Positions 1-9,758 of a DNA stretch of 64,000 nt are shown here, in pieces; position 1 is the stretch's first letter; every line of letters starts with the position of its first letter. Made by a program: the position numbers and the translations under genes. A model generated the notes under the pieces. The model saw nothing but the letters and a program-made list of their open reading frames with translations, was not told the origin of the DNA and did no database searches. This DNA comes from Flaviramulus basaltis. GTDB lineage: Bacteria > Bacteroidota > Bacteroidia > Flavobacteriales > Flavobacteriaceae. The stretch spans positions 248,001 to 312,000 of the forward strand of contig NZ_FPKV01000002.1 in NCBI RefSeq assembly GCF_900114265.1, read 5' to 3'.

Positions 1-800
1 GCTGTGTGAGCGCTATCTTCGTCTGTTACTTTGACAAACTCATCTATAACGTCAAAATCTGTAGCTCCTGGTATTAAATTCTTACCTAAACCTTCTATTC
101 TATATGGATAGATTTCCTTTTCATCAAATTCTCTGGTTTCATGATATTTTTTAATTACCGAACCATAAGCATCAACACCAATAACTTTTATGTTTGGATT
201 TTGCTCTTTTAGGTATTTTGCAGTACCTGAAATAGTTCCTCCAGTTCCACTACATGCAACTAAGTGTGTAATTTTACCTTCTGTTTGTTTCCAGATTTCT
301 GGACCAGTTGATTTATAATGTGCATCAATATTCAATTCATTAAAATACTGATTAATATAAACCGAACCTTTCATTTCTTCGTGCAAACGTTTTGCAACTT
401 GATAATAAGACCTAGGATCATCTGCACTAACGTGTGCTGGACAAACATAAACTTTAGCTCCCATTGTCTTCAACATATCAATCTTATCTGCTGAAGATTT
501 AGAACTTACTGCTAAAACACAATCATATCCTTTTATAATACTTACCATAGCAATACTAAAACCTGTATTACCAGAGGTAGTTTCTATAATAGTGTCACCT
601 GGAGAAAGAATACCTTTCTTTTCAGCTTCTTCAATGATGTAAAGTGCAATTCTGTCTTTGGAAGATTGGCCTGGATTAAAAGATTCAACTTTTGCATAAA
701 AGTTACCTTTAAACTTGGAAGCCATTTTATTAAGTTTAATAAGCGGTGTATTGCCCACTAAATCTAATACATTATCAAATACTTGATTTCTGTGTTTCAT
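1..800 (-). CDS. PLP-dependent cysteine/cystathionine beta-synthase family enzyme (3' end outside window)
   Basis: The gene starts with ATG at 800 and runs off the left edge, so about 266 N-terminal residues are visible. The fold-type II PLP pattern is clear: VGNTPLI near residue 16, the Schiff-base lysine in SSKDR (K48), the substrate loop TTSGNTG (about 74-80) and a phosphate-binding GTGGT further on. In this family the enzyme replaces a beta-leaving group of serine or O-acetylserine with sulfide or homocysteine. The NPGQSSKDR variant, rather than the usual NPGGSVKDR, and the late [10 protein letters not shown] stretch suggest a cystathionine-beta-synthase-like Bacteroidota branch. Substrate cannot be decided because the C-terminus, which might carry CBS domains, is missing. 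It lies 78 bp downstream of the S9 peptidase on the same strand. Confidence 0.85.
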   Translation of the reverse strand, partial: MKHRNQVFDNVLDLVGNTPLIKLNKMASKFKGNFYAKVESFNPGQSSKDRIALYIIEEAEKKGILSPGDTIIETTSGNTGFSIAMVSIIKGYDCVLAVSSKSSADKIDMLKTMGAKVYVCPAHVSADDPRSYYQVAKRLHEEMKGSVYINQYFNELNIDAHYKSTGPEIWKQTEGKITHLVACSGTGGTISGTAKYLKEQNPNIKVIGVDAYGSVIKKYHETREFDEKEIYPYRIEGLGKNLIPGATDFDVIDEFVKVTDEDSAHT

Positions 801-878
801 AAAAGCTATTTATAGACTAAGCATTTTAATGAAGAAAATACCGTCTAAAACCGAACAAAAATAAAACATTTTTTTTTA

Positions 879-2939
879 TTAACCATGGATTCCTTCTAAA
901 TCTAACAAAAAGACATATTCTAAAGCTACTTCTTTTAAGCTCTCAAAACGCCCTGAAGCCCCGCCATGACCGGAATCCATGTCTGTATGTAATAATAATT
1001 TATTAGTATCAGTTTTTAACTCTCTAAGTTTTGCTACCCATTTTGCTGGTTCCCAATATTGAACCTGTGAATCGTGTAAACCTGTGGTTACTAACATATT
1101 TGGATAATTTTTCGCTTCTACGTTATCATACGGCGAATATGACTTCATATAATCATAATACTCTACATCGTTAGGATTACCCCATTCATCATACTCTCCT
1201 GTTGTAAGCGGAATCGTATCATCAAGCATAGTTGTAACTACATCTACAAAAGGTACAGCTGCTAAAATACCGTTATAAAGTTCTGGATTCATATTAATTA
1301 TTGCACCCATTAATAAACCACCAGCAGAACCTCCGTAAGCATATAAATGCTTATTTGAAGTGTAATTTTGTTCAATTAAATATTTTGAACAATCAATAAA
1401 ATCTGTAAACGTGTTGTTTTTAGTTAGTAATTTCCCGTTTTCGTACCAATCTCTACCAAGATATTCGCCTCCTCTAATATGTGAAATTGCATAAATAAAA
1501 CCTCTATCTAACAAACTTAAACGAATGGTTGAAAACGAAGGGTCTATGGTTGAACCATAAGAACCGTAAGCATATTGAAGTAACGGGTTTGATCCATCTA
1601 GCTTAATACCTTTTTTATAAACTAAAGAAATTGGCACTTTCACACCATCTCTGGCGGTTGCCCAAATACGTTTAGACTCGTAATTTTCTTTTTTAAATTG
1701 ACCACCTAAAACCTCTTGTTCTTTCTTTATATTACTTTCTTTAGTTAAAAAATTATAGTCTATTACAGATGTTGGTGAGGTTAATGAGTTATAACCGTAA
1801 CGTAAATCGTCACTATCAAAATCTGGATTATTACCTATATAAGTTGTATAAGTTTCGGAGTTAAAGGGTAAATAATAGTCTTCTTTTCCATTCCAACTTA
1901 TAATTCGGAGTTTGTTAAGCCCATTTTCTCGCTCGTTTACTACTAAATACTCTTTGAATATTTCAATATCTTCAATAAGCACTTCTTTTCTGTGCGGAAT
2001 TATATCTTTCCAGTTTTTTAACTTAGTAGCTTCTTCATTAACTTTTGAAACCTTAAAGTTTGTAGAATTATCAGCATTTGAAATAACATAAAACGAATCA
2101 TTATAATGCGCTATGCTATACTCTAAATCTTTTGTTCTTTCCTGAAATATTTTAAAATCACCATCTGGCATATCAGCATTTAAAATACGATACTCTGAAG
2201 ATAAAGTACTTGAAGAACCAATAACTAAATATTTTTTTGACTTTGTTTTATAAATAAAGGTATTGAACGTTTCGTCTTCCTCATAATAAACCACAGAATC
2301 TTCGTTGGTGTCTGTATGCAATTTATGCTTGAAAATTTTATGAGAACGTAATGTTACTTCATCCTTCATAGCATAAAACAACGTTTTTTTATCGTTTGCC
2401 CAAGTTGCTCTTCCGGTAGTGTTTAAAATTTTATCGTTTAGAATTTCACCAGTTTCAAGGTTTTTAATTTGAATGGTATATTGTCTTCTACTAACCGTAT
2501 CGGTTGAAAAGGCGGCAAGTTTATTGTCTGGGCTTATAGAAATTCCTCCTAAATTAAAATAAGAATGTTCTTTAGCCATTTCATTGCAATCAAATAAAAT
2601 TTCTTCTTCTGCTTCTAAAGATTCTTTTTTTCGAAGATAAATAGGGTAATCCTTTCCTGTTTCGTAGCGAGTAATGTACCAATAACCATTTAACTTATAA
2701 GGTACTGTAGTATCATCTTCCTTAATTCTACCTTTCATCTCTTCAAATAAATTCTTTTGAAAAGCCTCGGTATGCTTCATAACTTCATCTGTATACTCAT
2801 TTTCAGCATTTAAATAATCTATTACTTCTGGGTTTTCTCTATCATTTAACCAATAATAGTTATCAATTCTAATATCATTATGAATTTTTAATTCTTTTGA
2901 TATTTTTTTAGCTACAGGAATTTGCAATTCTTTTTTCAA
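879..2939 (-). CDS. S9A family peptidase (oligopeptidase B-like), cytosolic
   Basis: This 686-residue serine peptidase of the prolyl oligopeptidase/oligopeptidase B family has an N-terminal beta-propeller and a C-terminal alpha/beta hydrolase. The nucleophile lies in GGSAGG (S538), the acid in TTGLHDSQ (D623) and the histidine in SGHGG (H658). The family cleaves short peptides, usually after basic residues or proline. There is no signal peptide. The only credible start is TTG at 2939, because the conserved PVAKKISKEL region starts at residue 8 and the next Met is near residue 54. A close paralog at 19936-22101 carries a lipoprotein signal, so this copy is probably the cytosolic partner. Confidence 0.9.
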   Translation of the reverse strand: MKKELQIPVAKKISKELKIHNDIRIDNYYWLNDRENPEVIDYLNAENEYTDEVMKHTEAFQKNLFEEMKGRIKEDDTTVPYKLNGYWYITRYETGKDYPIYLRKKESLEAEEEILFDCNEMAKEHSYFNLGGISISPDNKLAAFSTDTVSRRQYTIQIKNLETGEILNDKILNTTGRATWANDKKTLFYAMKDEVTLRSHKIFKHKLHTDTNEDSVVYYEEDETFNTFIYKTKSKKYLVIGSSSTLSSEYRILNADMPDGDFKIFQERTKDLEYSIAHYNDSFYVISNADNSTNFKVSKVNEEATKLKNWKDIIPHRKEVLIEDIEIFKEYLVVNERENGLNKLRIISWNGKEDYYLPFNSETYTTYIGNNPDFDSDDLRYGYNSLTSPTSVIDYNFLTKESNIKKEQEVLGGQFKKENYESKRIWATARDGVKVPISLVYKKGIKLDGSNPLLQYAYGSYGSTIDPSFSTIRLSLLDRGFIYAISHIRGGEYLGRDWYENGKLLTKNNTFTDFIDCSKYLIEQNYTSNKHLYAYGGSAGGLLMGAIINMNPELYNGILAAVPFVDVVTTMLDDTIPLTTGEYDEWGNPNDVEYYDYMKSYSPYDNVEAKNYPNMLVTTGLHDSQVQYWEPAKWVAKLRELKTDTNKLLLHTDMDSGHGGASGRFESLKEVALEYVFLLDLEGIHG

Positions 2940-2995
2940 AAAAATGGGGTGTTTTTATTCTTTAAATTTAAGGGCTCAAAAATAGAAAAATTAAA

Positions 2996-3003
2996 TAGTT
3001 TTG
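2996..3003 (+). promoter_or_regulatory. Bacteroidota -7 box for ybaB
   Basis: TAGTTTTG matches the TAnnTTTG -7 consensus and ends 26 bases before the ybaB ATG. No clear TTG -33 element stands at the usual 19-21 bp distance, so only half of the promoter is supported. Confidence 0.45.
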
Positions 3004-3029
3004 TAATGTAAATTGAAAATTATAAAATT

Positions 3030-3353
3030 ATGTTTGGAGATATGATGAATATGATGGGTAAACTAAAAGAAACCCAAAAGAAAGTTGAAGAAACTAAAAA
3101 ACGTTTAGATACGGTTTTAATTGACGAGGCAAGTAATGATAACAAACTCAAAATTACTTTAACTGCCAATAGAACTATAAAATCTATTGAAATTGACAAC
3201 GAATTACTTGAAGACAAAGAACAACTTGAGGATTACTTAATTTTAACACTTAACAAAGCTATTGAAAAAGCAACTAAAGTAAACGAAGCTGAACTTGCTG
3301 CAGTAGCAAAAGAAGGTATGCCTAATATTCCAGGAATGGATATGTTTAAGTAA
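3030..3353 (+). CDS. ybaB: YbaB/EbfC family nucleoid-associated protein
   Basis: This 107-residue protein has the YbaB/EbfC pattern. It starts with [26 protein letters not shown], a helical arm rich in Met and Lys, followed by a small alpha/beta core (residues about 30-80) and a Met/Pro-rich tail ending [10 protein letters not shown]. The family forms dimers that bind DNA without strict sequence specificity and is often linked to recR/dnaX, which are not next to it here. It is transcribed alone between two minus-strand genes, with a -7 box upstream and a strong shared hairpin terminator downstream. The length is normal for the family. Confidence 0.92.
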   Translation: MFGDMMNMMGKLKETQKKVEETKKRLDTVLIDEASNDNKLKITLTANRTIKSIEIDNELLEDKEQLEDYLILTLNKAIEKATKVNEAELAAVAKEGMPNIPGMDMFK

Positions 3354-3357
3354 AATA

Positions 3358-3397
3358 AAGAATATTGTGAGGATAAGTAGAGACTCACAATATTCTT
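3358..3397. terminator. Bidirectional hairpin terminator between ybaB and threonine aldolase
   Basis: A perfect 14-bp inverted repeat (AAGAATATTGTGAG and its complement) with a 12-nt loop lies 4 bases after the ybaB stop and 18 bases before the end of the convergent threonine aldolase gene. A/T-rich tracts follow on both sides, so it can serve both genes. Confidence 0.75.
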
Positions 3398-3415
3398 ATA
3401 TTAAAAAACATCTTC

Positions 3416-4438
3416 TTATAGCGCAAATGTTTTTAGAATGCTTAGTAACTTTTCATGCATATCATTAGTATAATCTAAATGAGTAACTATACGCAGCTTA
3501 CCACTTCCCATACCTATAATATGAATATTTTTATCAGCTAGCTTTTTAATAAAGTCTTTTTCACTTACATCATTATTAAGTTCAAAAATAATAATGTTTG
3601 TTTCAATAGGTTCTACTGTTTTTATTATTGATAGTTTTGTTAGCTCCTTACCTATTTCTTTAGCCCTTTGGTGATCTTCTCTTAGTCTTTCAATATTATT
3701 ATCTAAAGCATAAAGACCTGCAGCAGCTAAATAGCCAGCTTGTCGCATGTTACCTCCAAATATTTTTCTTATTCTAATGGCGTTTTCCATGATTTTAGAA
3801 TCGCCTAATAAAACAGATCCAATTGGGCAACCTAAACCTTTACTTAAGCACACAGATATTGTATCAAAAACCTCACCGTATTGTTGTGCTGTTTCATTTT
3901 TAGCAACTAAAGCGTTCCAAATACGGGCACCATCTAAATGAAAACCTAAATCATGCTCATCACAAACGGTTTTAATTTTTAAAATTTCATTATAATTCCA
4001 ACATGTTCCTCCTCGCCTATTTGCTGTGTTTTCAACTTCTACTAAACTTGTTTTACTATAATAATAAGCATCAGGGTTAATAGCTTCAACAACTTGTTTT
4101 GCTGTAAACATACCATCTTTACCATCAATTAGCTTACAAGATATACCACTATTAAAAGAGGCTCCACCAGATTCGTAATTATAAATATGCGCATACGTAT
4201 CACAAATAACTTGATCTCCAGGGTTTGTATGCAATTTTAAAGCCGTTTGATTTGCCATTGTACCACTTGGAAAAAACAAAGCTTGCTCTTTGCCAAACAT
4301 TTTTGCAAGACGATTTTCTAATTCATTTACTGTTGGGTCTTCTCTAAACACATCATCTCCAACTTTTGCTTGCATCATAGCGCTTAACATGTCTTTTGAT
4401 GGCTTTGTTACTGTATCACTTCTTAAGTCTATTATCAT
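3416..4438 (-). CDS. ltaE: Low-specificity L-threonine aldolase
   Basis: This 340-residue PLP enzyme (fold type I, beta-eliminating lyase family) splits L-threonine or L-allo-threonine into glycine and acetaldehyde. It opens with IDLRSDTVTKPS, typical of the family. H83 (TYAHIYNYE) is placed to stack on PLP, D169 lies in FHLDGAR, and the Schiff-base lysine is K200 in SVCLSKGLG. Length is standard. It is monocistronic, convergent with ybaB. The upstream 210 bp to the next, divergent gene is AT-rich and carries no recognisable riboswitch. Confidence 0.92.
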   Translation of the reverse strand: MIIDLRSDTVTKPSKDMLSAMMQAKVGDDVFREDPTVNELENRLAKMFGKEQALFFPSGTMANQTALKLHTNPGDQVICDTYAHIYNYESGGASFNSGISCKLIDGKDGMFTAKQVVEAINPDAYYYSKTSLVEVENTANRRGGTCWNYNEILKIKTVCDEHDLGFHLDGARIWNALVAKNETAQQYGEVFDTISVCLSKGLGCPIGSVLLGDSKIMENAIRIRKIFGGNMRQAGYLAAAGLYALDNNIERLREDHQRAKEIGKELTKLSIIKTVEPIETNIIIFELNNDVSEKDFIKKLADKNIHIIGMGSGKLRIVTHLDYTNDMHEKLLSILKTFAL

Positions 4439-4649
4439 ATATAACTGATTATCATTAATTAAGGGAGCATTTTATTTAACTAAACAAAAATATTTAATAA
4501 AATGCGAATAAAACGGTTGTTAAGATATTTAATATAATGACAATTTAGCATAATAATTATTTGTATTTTAACAATATTATAGCCCTATAAATCAATAATT
4601 ATCATTTACATTGAAGTATTAATTGTGTAATTTGCTAAAAATTAATTAT

Positions 4650-6116
4650 ATGAAGTACAACAAATCGAATCCTATTTTTTCTTCATATCAAAATAACACC
4701 AATTTATTTGATGAAATTTTTGATAAAAATGAAAATGTTAGGCCCACTTATAAAAAAATTCTTGAACTTTATAGTGATCACTCCATTCAAGATTTTGCAA
4801 ATCTAAATGAAAAAGCTAAAGCTTCTTTTTTTAATCAAGGCATAACATTTCAAGTTTATAGTGATAAAAAAGCTCAAGAAAAAATATTCCCTTTTGATTT
4901 GTTTCCAAGAATAATTGAAGCTAAAGAATGGGAAACCATAGAAAAAGGTGTTATTCAACGCAGTAAAGCGCTTAATCTTTTTTTATGGGATGTCTATCAT
5001 AAAAAAAACATAATAAAAGAAGGTATTGTACCAATGGATTTAATCAGCACTTCGGGGAACTACCTTAGGCAAATGATTGATTTTAATCCGCCAGGAGGCA
5101 TTTATAATCATATTTCTGGAACAGACCTAATTAAACATTCTGATGGTAAATATTATGTTTTAGAAGATAATATTCGTTGTCCTTCTGGTGTGAGTTATGT
5201 AATTTGTAATAGAAATGCACTTAAACGAGCTTTATTTGGGGTTTTTAACCATTACGAAATTCAAACAGTTACAGATTATTCCGAAAATTTGCTCGAAATG
5301 TTAGAATCTGTCAAACCAAAGGGTGTAGATTCTCCAACATGTGTTCTTATTACTCCTGGTGTTTATAACTCTGCATATTACGAACATTGTTATTTAGCTA
5401 AAACTAGTGGTATTGAGCTAGTTGAAGGTAGAGATTTGTTTGTTGAAAAAGATTTCGTTTACATGAAAACCATTAACGGTCCTAAACGTGTTGATGTTAT
5501 TTACAGACGAATTGACGATCTTTTTATTGATCCTATGGAATTTAGAAAAGATTCTGTTTTGGGTGTTCCTGGCTTATTTGCAGCTTATAAAAAAGGTAAT
5601 GTGACTTTAGCAAATGCTCCGGGTACTGGTGTTGCAGATGACAAAGCTATTTACACTTATATGCCACAAATTATTAAATACTACCTTAATGAAGAACCTA
5701 TTTTAAATAACGTACATACTTACCACTGTAGCAATCCTGACGATTTAAAGTACATTTTAGAAAACATAGCTAATTTGGTTATAAAGCCGGTTGATGAAGC
5801 TGGAGGCTATGGTATCTCTATAGGAAACAGACTTACAAAAGAGGAAATAGAAAAGGTGAAAATGGTAATAAAAGAGAATCCTAGAAAATATATTGCACAA
5901 CCAATCATGTCACTTTCTGTACATGCAACATATATTGATGAAACAAATTCTTTCGAGCAACGCCATGTAGATCTTCGTACATATACATTATTAGGCCAAG
6001 ACAAAGAATTTGTATTAAAAGGTGGGCTTACCAGAGTTGCATTGCAAAAAGGAAATTTAATTGTTAATTCATCTCAAGGAGGTGGCTCAAAAGATACTTG
6101 GGTATTAAAAAAATAA
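4650..6116 (+). CDS. Circularly permuted type 2 ATP-grasp protein
   Basis: About 488 residues matching the circularly permuted ATP-grasp family (DUF404/DUF407 type). Hallmarks are PRIIEAKEWETIEKGVIQR near residue 85, an ILEDNIRCPSGVSY-like segment (read here as VLEDNIRCPSGVSY), DVIYRRIDDLF and a C-terminal ATP-binding KPVDEAGGYGISIG. ATP-grasp enzymes join a carboxylate to an amine through an acyl-phosphate. The partners here are unknown. I chose ATG 4650; an in-frame TTG at 4623 would add nine residues without likeness to the family start. It is followed 6 bp later by an alpha-E protein and then a transglutaminase, a known gene trio predicted to make and process peptide-like products. Confidence 0.85.
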   Translation: MKYNKSNPIFSSYQNNTNLFDEIFDKNENVRPTYKKILELYSDHSIQDFANLNEKAKASFFNQGITFQVYSDKKAQEKIFPFDLFPRIIEAKEWETIEKGVIQRSKALNLFLWDVYHKKNIIKEGIVPMDLISTSGNYLRQMIDFNPPGGIYNHISGTDLIKHSDGKYYVLEDNIRCPSGVSYVICNRNALKRALFGVFNHYEIQTVTDYSENLLEMLESVKPKGVDSPTCVLITPGVYNSAYYEHCYLAKTSGIELVEGRDLFVEKDFVYMKTINGPKRVDVIYRRIDDLFIDPMEFRKDSVLGVPGLFAAYKKGNVTLANAPGTGVADDKAIYTYMPQIIKYYLNEEPILNNVHTYHCSNPDDLKYILENIANLVIKPVDEAGGYGISIGNRLTKEEIEKVKMVIKENPRKYIAQPIMSLSVHATYIDETNSFEQRHVDLRTYTLLGQDKEFVLKGGLTRVALQKGNLIVNSSQGGGSKDTWVLKK

Positions 6117-6122
6117 AATTAT

Positions 6123-7067
6123 ATGCTAGCAAGAGTTGCCAATGATCTCTTTTGGATGGGACGTTATATTGAAAGAGCCGAACATACTGCAAGATTCGTA
6201 AATGTTAATTATTTTTCTTCATTAGATGCACCAAATAAATTATCACAATCCAGACCATTTGTACTAAATTCAATGTACGCCATGGTAAATGAGCGTGTTG
6301 AGGATGAATCTGAACTTATTGAAGAAGATGTTTTATTTAATATCGGATTAAATCCAGATAAAATATATTCCATAATTAGTTGTATAAAAATAGCAAGAGA
6401 AAATGCAAATAGTTCAAGAGATTTAATTTCAACAGAATTTTATGAATCCATAAACAAGTTTTATCATTACATAATGAGTTATCCTAAAGACACTTTTGTA
6501 AAAAATGGTCTTTATGATTTTACAACTACAGTTTCTGAGCATACAGCAATTTTAAGAGCAAAAATTAGAAGTACACTTTTACACAACGAGGTTTATGCGC
6601 TTATTATGCTAGGCATGAATATTGAAAGAGCAACACAAATTACAAGAATAATAAAAACCAAGTTTGATGATGCCGAAAGAGCTATAGGTGGTTATACTAA
6701 CCCTATAAAAAATAGTTATGAGTGGACAACTCTTTTAAAGTGTGCCGAGTCTTATGATATGATGCGCCGCTTGTACAGAAAAACACCAACACAATTAACA
6801 ACACTTGAGTTTTTAATTTTAAATCCAGATTGTCCGCGCTCTGTAATGAATAGTATAAACCAAACATATACACATATTAATCAATTAGACTCATTAAAAC
6901 TACACAGCACAAATTCTTCTGCTTTTTTTATTGGAAAAATGAGATCGGAATACGAATTCAAAACCATTGAGGAAATTCAAGAAAGTGTCAAAAAATTTGT
7001 TGAAGACACTTTAAACAATCTTGTTAAGATTAGTTCAAAACTTGAGGAAGAATATTTTAATTATTAA
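6123..7067 (+). CDS. Alpha-E domain-containing protein (DUF403)
   Basis: This 314-residue, mostly helical protein starts MLARVANDLFWMGRYIERAE, the signature opening of the alpha-E family. Conserved RYIERAEHTARF near the start and MLGMNIERATQITRII around residue 162 fit the repeated helical pattern. No catalytic residues are known for the family; it always travels with circularly permuted ATP-grasp proteins and transglutaminase-like proteins. The start lies 6 bp after the ATP-grasp stop, and the transglutaminase gene begins 52 bp downstream, so the three are very probably one transcription unit. Confidence 0.88.
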   Translation: MLARVANDLFWMGRYIERAEHTARFVNVNYFSSLDAPNKLSQSRPFVLNSMYAMVNERVEDESELIEEDVLFNIGLNPDKIYSIISCIKIARENANSSRDLISTEFYESINKFYHYIMSYPKDTFVKNGLYDFTTTVSEHTAILRAKIRSTLLHNEVYALIMLGMNIERATQITRIIKTKFDDAERAIGGYTNPIKNSYEWTTLLKCAESYDMMRRLYRKTPTQLTTLEFLILNPDCPRSVMNSINQTYTHINQLDSLKLHSTNSSAFFIGKMRSEYEFKTIEEIQESVKKFVEDTLNNLVKISSKLEEEYFNY

Positions 7068-7119
7068 TAATAAAGAAAATTAAATTTAACCTATCTTAGC
7101 GCGATTAATTTTTTAGCTA

Positions 7120-7971
7120 ATGGCATTTGATTACACTATAAAATACAAGTCTGAAAACAACTATGAAAACCCAGTACATGAAGCGTATTGGCAATTTTTA
7201 GTAACCCCAGAAAACAACGATTCTCAAGAACTTTTATCTAGTAATTTTAATACTTCGGTAGATGCTAGAATTGAAAACTCTATAAATGGTTATGATTTTG
7301 AAACAGCACGTATTCACTGCAAAAAACCATTTGAAAAAATAAATTTTGAAGCAGAATTTAGGCTTCTAAAAAAGGAAATGAACCCATTTGAATTCACTCC
7401 TACTCTAGATAATCATTTAGATTACGATTTAATTGAGAGTCTATTGTTTAAAGTAGAATTTGAATCATTTTTAAAAGAAACAGATCTTACTAAGCTTACA
7501 GAAAAGAATAAAGATATTTATCTTTTCAATAAAGATTTATCAATTTTTGAGAACTTAGATGCTCTAAATAAATGGGTTTACATTCAGCTTTATTTTAAAA
7601 CAGGTGTTACGGATGTAGGCACATTACTTGATGAAATTATTGAAAACAGACATGGTGTTTGTCAAGATTTTTCACATTTGTTTTGTGCTATAGCAAGGCG
7701 AAATAAAATACCAACAAGGTATGTGTCTGGTTACTTGCACCAAGGTGAAGGTTTTTTTGGAGATTCACAAATGCATGCTTGGGTAGAAGCTTTTATTCCT
7801 AATATTGGATGGATTGGTTTTGACCCAACAAATAATTTCCTTGTAAACCATAATCACATAAAAATTTCTCACGGAAAAGATTATAATGATTGTGCTCCTT
7901 TAAAAGGCGTTATTTACTCATCCGGCAAAAACGAAACCAAATATTCTGTTGAAGTTTCATATCAACAATAA
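7120..7971 (+). CDS. Transglutaminase-like family protein
   Basis: This 283-residue protein has the N-terminal bacterial transglutaminase region and a C-terminal transglutaminase core. The catalytic triad is visible: C181 in RHGVCQDFSH, H219 in QMHAWVEAF and D235 in GFDPTNN. There is no signal peptide, so it acts in the cytosol. In this family the cysteine either cleaves an isopeptide/peptide bond or transfers acyl groups. Its neighbours (ATP-grasp and alpha-E proteins) suggest that it processes the product of the ATP-grasp ligase. That role is inferred from context; no substrate peptide gene is visible nearby. Confidence 0.88.
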   Translation: MAFDYTIKYKSENNYENPVHEAYWQFLVTPENNDSQELLSSNFNTSVDARIENSINGYDFETARIHCKKPFEKINFEAEFRLLKKEMNPFEFTPTLDNHLDYDLIESLLFKVEFESFLKETDLTKLTEKNKDIYLFNKDLSIFENLDALNKWVYIQLYFKTGVTDVGTLLDEIIENRHGVCQDFSHLFCAIARRNKIPTRYVSGYLHQGEGFFGDSQMHAWVEAFIPNIGWIGFDPTNNFLVNHNHIKISHGKDYNDCAPLKGVIYSSGKNETKYSVEVSYQQ

Positions 7972-8008
7972 AATACAACTAAAGACTTTTCATTTAAAAA
8001 AAGTATAT

Positions 8009-8016
8009 TAGTTTTA
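8009..8016 (+). promoter_or_regulatory. Possible -7 box for prfB operon
   Basis: TAGTTTTA is one base off the TAnnTTTG consensus and lies 17 bases before the prfB ATG. Weak evidence; no matching -33 element was found. Confidence 0.25.
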
Positions 8017-8033
8017 TCTCAAAATTATAAACC

Positions 8034-9144
8034 ATGATTACATCAGATCAAATTAAAGATCTTAATACCCGCCTTGACAAACTTAGGCACTATCTTTGAC
8101 ATAGATGCCAAACTCATAGAAATACAAAACGAAGAAGAACAAACTTTCGACCCTAATTTCTGGAACAATTCCAAACAAGCCGAATTGGTGATGAAATCAC
8201 TAAGGGAGAAAAAAAGTTGGGTTCAAGATTACAAAACCTCCAAAACTTTTATTGAAGATTTAGAAGTTATCTACGAATTTTTTAAAGAAGATGAAGCTAC
8301 TGCTGAAGATGTTCAAAACAGATTCGATAAAGCTATAAATCTTATTGAAAAATTAGAGTTTAAGAATATGCTTTCTGAAGAAGGAGACTCGCTAAGTGCT
8401 GTATTACAAATAACTGCAGGCGCTGGTGGAACCGAAAGTTGCGATTGGGCAAGTATGCTTATGCGTATGTATTTAATGTACGCAGAAAAAAGTGGTTTTA
8501 AAGTAAAAGAACTTAACTTTCAAGAAGGTGATGTTGCTGGTATAAAAACTGTAACTTTAGAAATTGAAGGCGACTTTGCTTTTGGTTGGTTAAAAGGAGA
8601 AAACGGCGTACATAGATTAGTAAGAATATCACCTTTTGATAGTAATGCCAAACGCCATACAAGTTTTGCATCGGTTTATGTTTATCCGCTTGTTGATGAT
8701 ACTATTGAAATTGAAATAAATCCTGCCGATATTGAAATAGTCACAGCGCGTTCAAGCGGTGCTGGAGGGCAAAATGTAAATAAAGTTGAAACAAAAGTGC
8801 AACTTACACACAAGCCAACAGGTATTCAAATTCAATGCTCAGAAACTCGTTCTCAACATGATAACCGTTCTAGAGCAATGCAAATGCTTAAATCTCAACT
8901 ATACGAAATTGAACTTCAAAAACAACTTTCTCAACGAGAAGATATTGAAGCTGGAAAAATGAAAATTGAATGGGGAAGTCAAATTCGTAACTACGTAATG
9001 CAGCCATACAAACTAGTTAAGGATGTTAGAACAGCTCATGAAACAGGGAATGTTGATGCTGTAATGGATGGAAATATTGATGAGTTCTTAAAAGCCTATT
9101 TAATGATGATGGGACAAAAAATTGAAGACGATAATCAATTATGA
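8034..9144 (+). CDS. prfB: Peptide chain release factor 2, with programmed +1 frameshift
   Basis: The gene starts at ATG 8034, reads 21 codons and meets an in-frame TGA at 8097-8099. The slippery context is CTT TGA C, preceded by AGG and TAT as in classical prfB. Skipping T8097 joins codons 1-21 to the frame from 8098, giving about 369 residues, normal for RF2. The protein has the RF2 stop-codon motif SPF (RISPFDSN) and the catalytic GGQ ([10 protein letters not shown]). RF2 releases chains at UGA and UAA, so low RF2 permits frameshifting and raises its own synthesis. A TTG-started reading from 8074 would miss the true N-terminus. The stop overlaps the next start (ATGA). Confidence 0.96.
8085..8100 (+). 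promoter_or_regulatory. prfB +1 recoding site
   Basis: The segment AGG CAC TAT CTT TGA C carries the AGG element, the slippery CTT codon, the UGA stop and the C after it. Compared with the Escherichia coli site, only the GGG next to AGG is replaced by CAC. The ribosome shifts from CTT to TTT by one base and continues with GAC. Confidence 0.93.
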
Positions 9145-9758
9145 ATAAAATAGACACGGTAATTTTCGATCTTGGTGGTGTTTTAATTGATTGGAATCCC
9201 GAATATGTTTTTTTAGATGTTTTTGATGGCAACCGAGAAAAAATGCGTTGGTTTCTTGATAATATTTGCACAAGCGATTGGAACGAAAATCAAGATGCAG
9301 GATATCTTATTGAAGATGCAAATAAAGATCTTATTGCTCAATTCCCAGAATACGAAAAAGAAATAAAACTGTTTTATGGCAGATGGGTTGAAATGCTTGG
9401 TGGTTCAATTGAAGGAACGGTAAAAATTCTAGAAGCTTTTATTAAAAACAATAATTATAAAGTTGTAGCTCTAACCAATTGGAGCGCAGAAACCTTTCCT
9501 ATCGCCTTAAAGCGTTTTGAGTTTTTACATTGGTTTGATGGTATTGTAGTTTCGGGAGTAGAAAAAACAAGAAAACCTTTTGATCATATTTATAACATAA
9601 CTTTAAAACGTTTTAATATTAAGGCTGAAAATTCTATTTTTATTGATGATAATTTAAGAAATATTGAAGCCTCAAATAAATTAGGTATAAACGGTATTCA
9701 TTTTCAATCACCTGAAAAACTTATAGAGCAATTAAAAACATATAACATTCATTTATAA
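9141..9758 (+). CDS. HAD family hydrolase (HAD-IA, YihX-like)
   Basis: This 205-residue haloacid-dehalogenase-type phosphatase has the motif I nucleophile DLGGVLIDW at residues 10-18, motif [10 protein letters not shown], the lysine of motif III near GVEKTRKP and motif [12 protein letters not shown]. The family hydrolyses small phosphate esters, often sugar phosphates such as glucose-1-phosphate; the substrate here is unknown. Its ATG overlaps the prfB stop by 4 bp (ATGA) and its stop shares one base with the next ATG (TAATG), so it is translationally coupled in a prfB-HAD-arsC-like operon. Confidence 0.88.
   Translation: MNKIDTVIFDLGGVLIDWNPEYVFLDVFDGNREKMRWFLDNICTSDWNENQDAGYLIEDANKDLIAQFPEYEKEIKLFYGRWVEMLGGSIEGTVKILEAFIKNNNYKVVALTNWSAETFPIALKRFEFLHWFDGIVVSGVEKTRKPFDHIYNITLKRFNIKAENSIFIDDNLRNIEASNKLGINGIHFQSPEKLIEQLKTYNIHL

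Noticed and set aside
8074-9144. prfB read from a TTG at 8074 as a plain gene
   Set aside because: The true start is ATG 8034; 21 codons later CTT TGA C is the well-known recoding site. The TTG frame would give MTNLGTIFD, which is the frameshift site read in the wrong phase.
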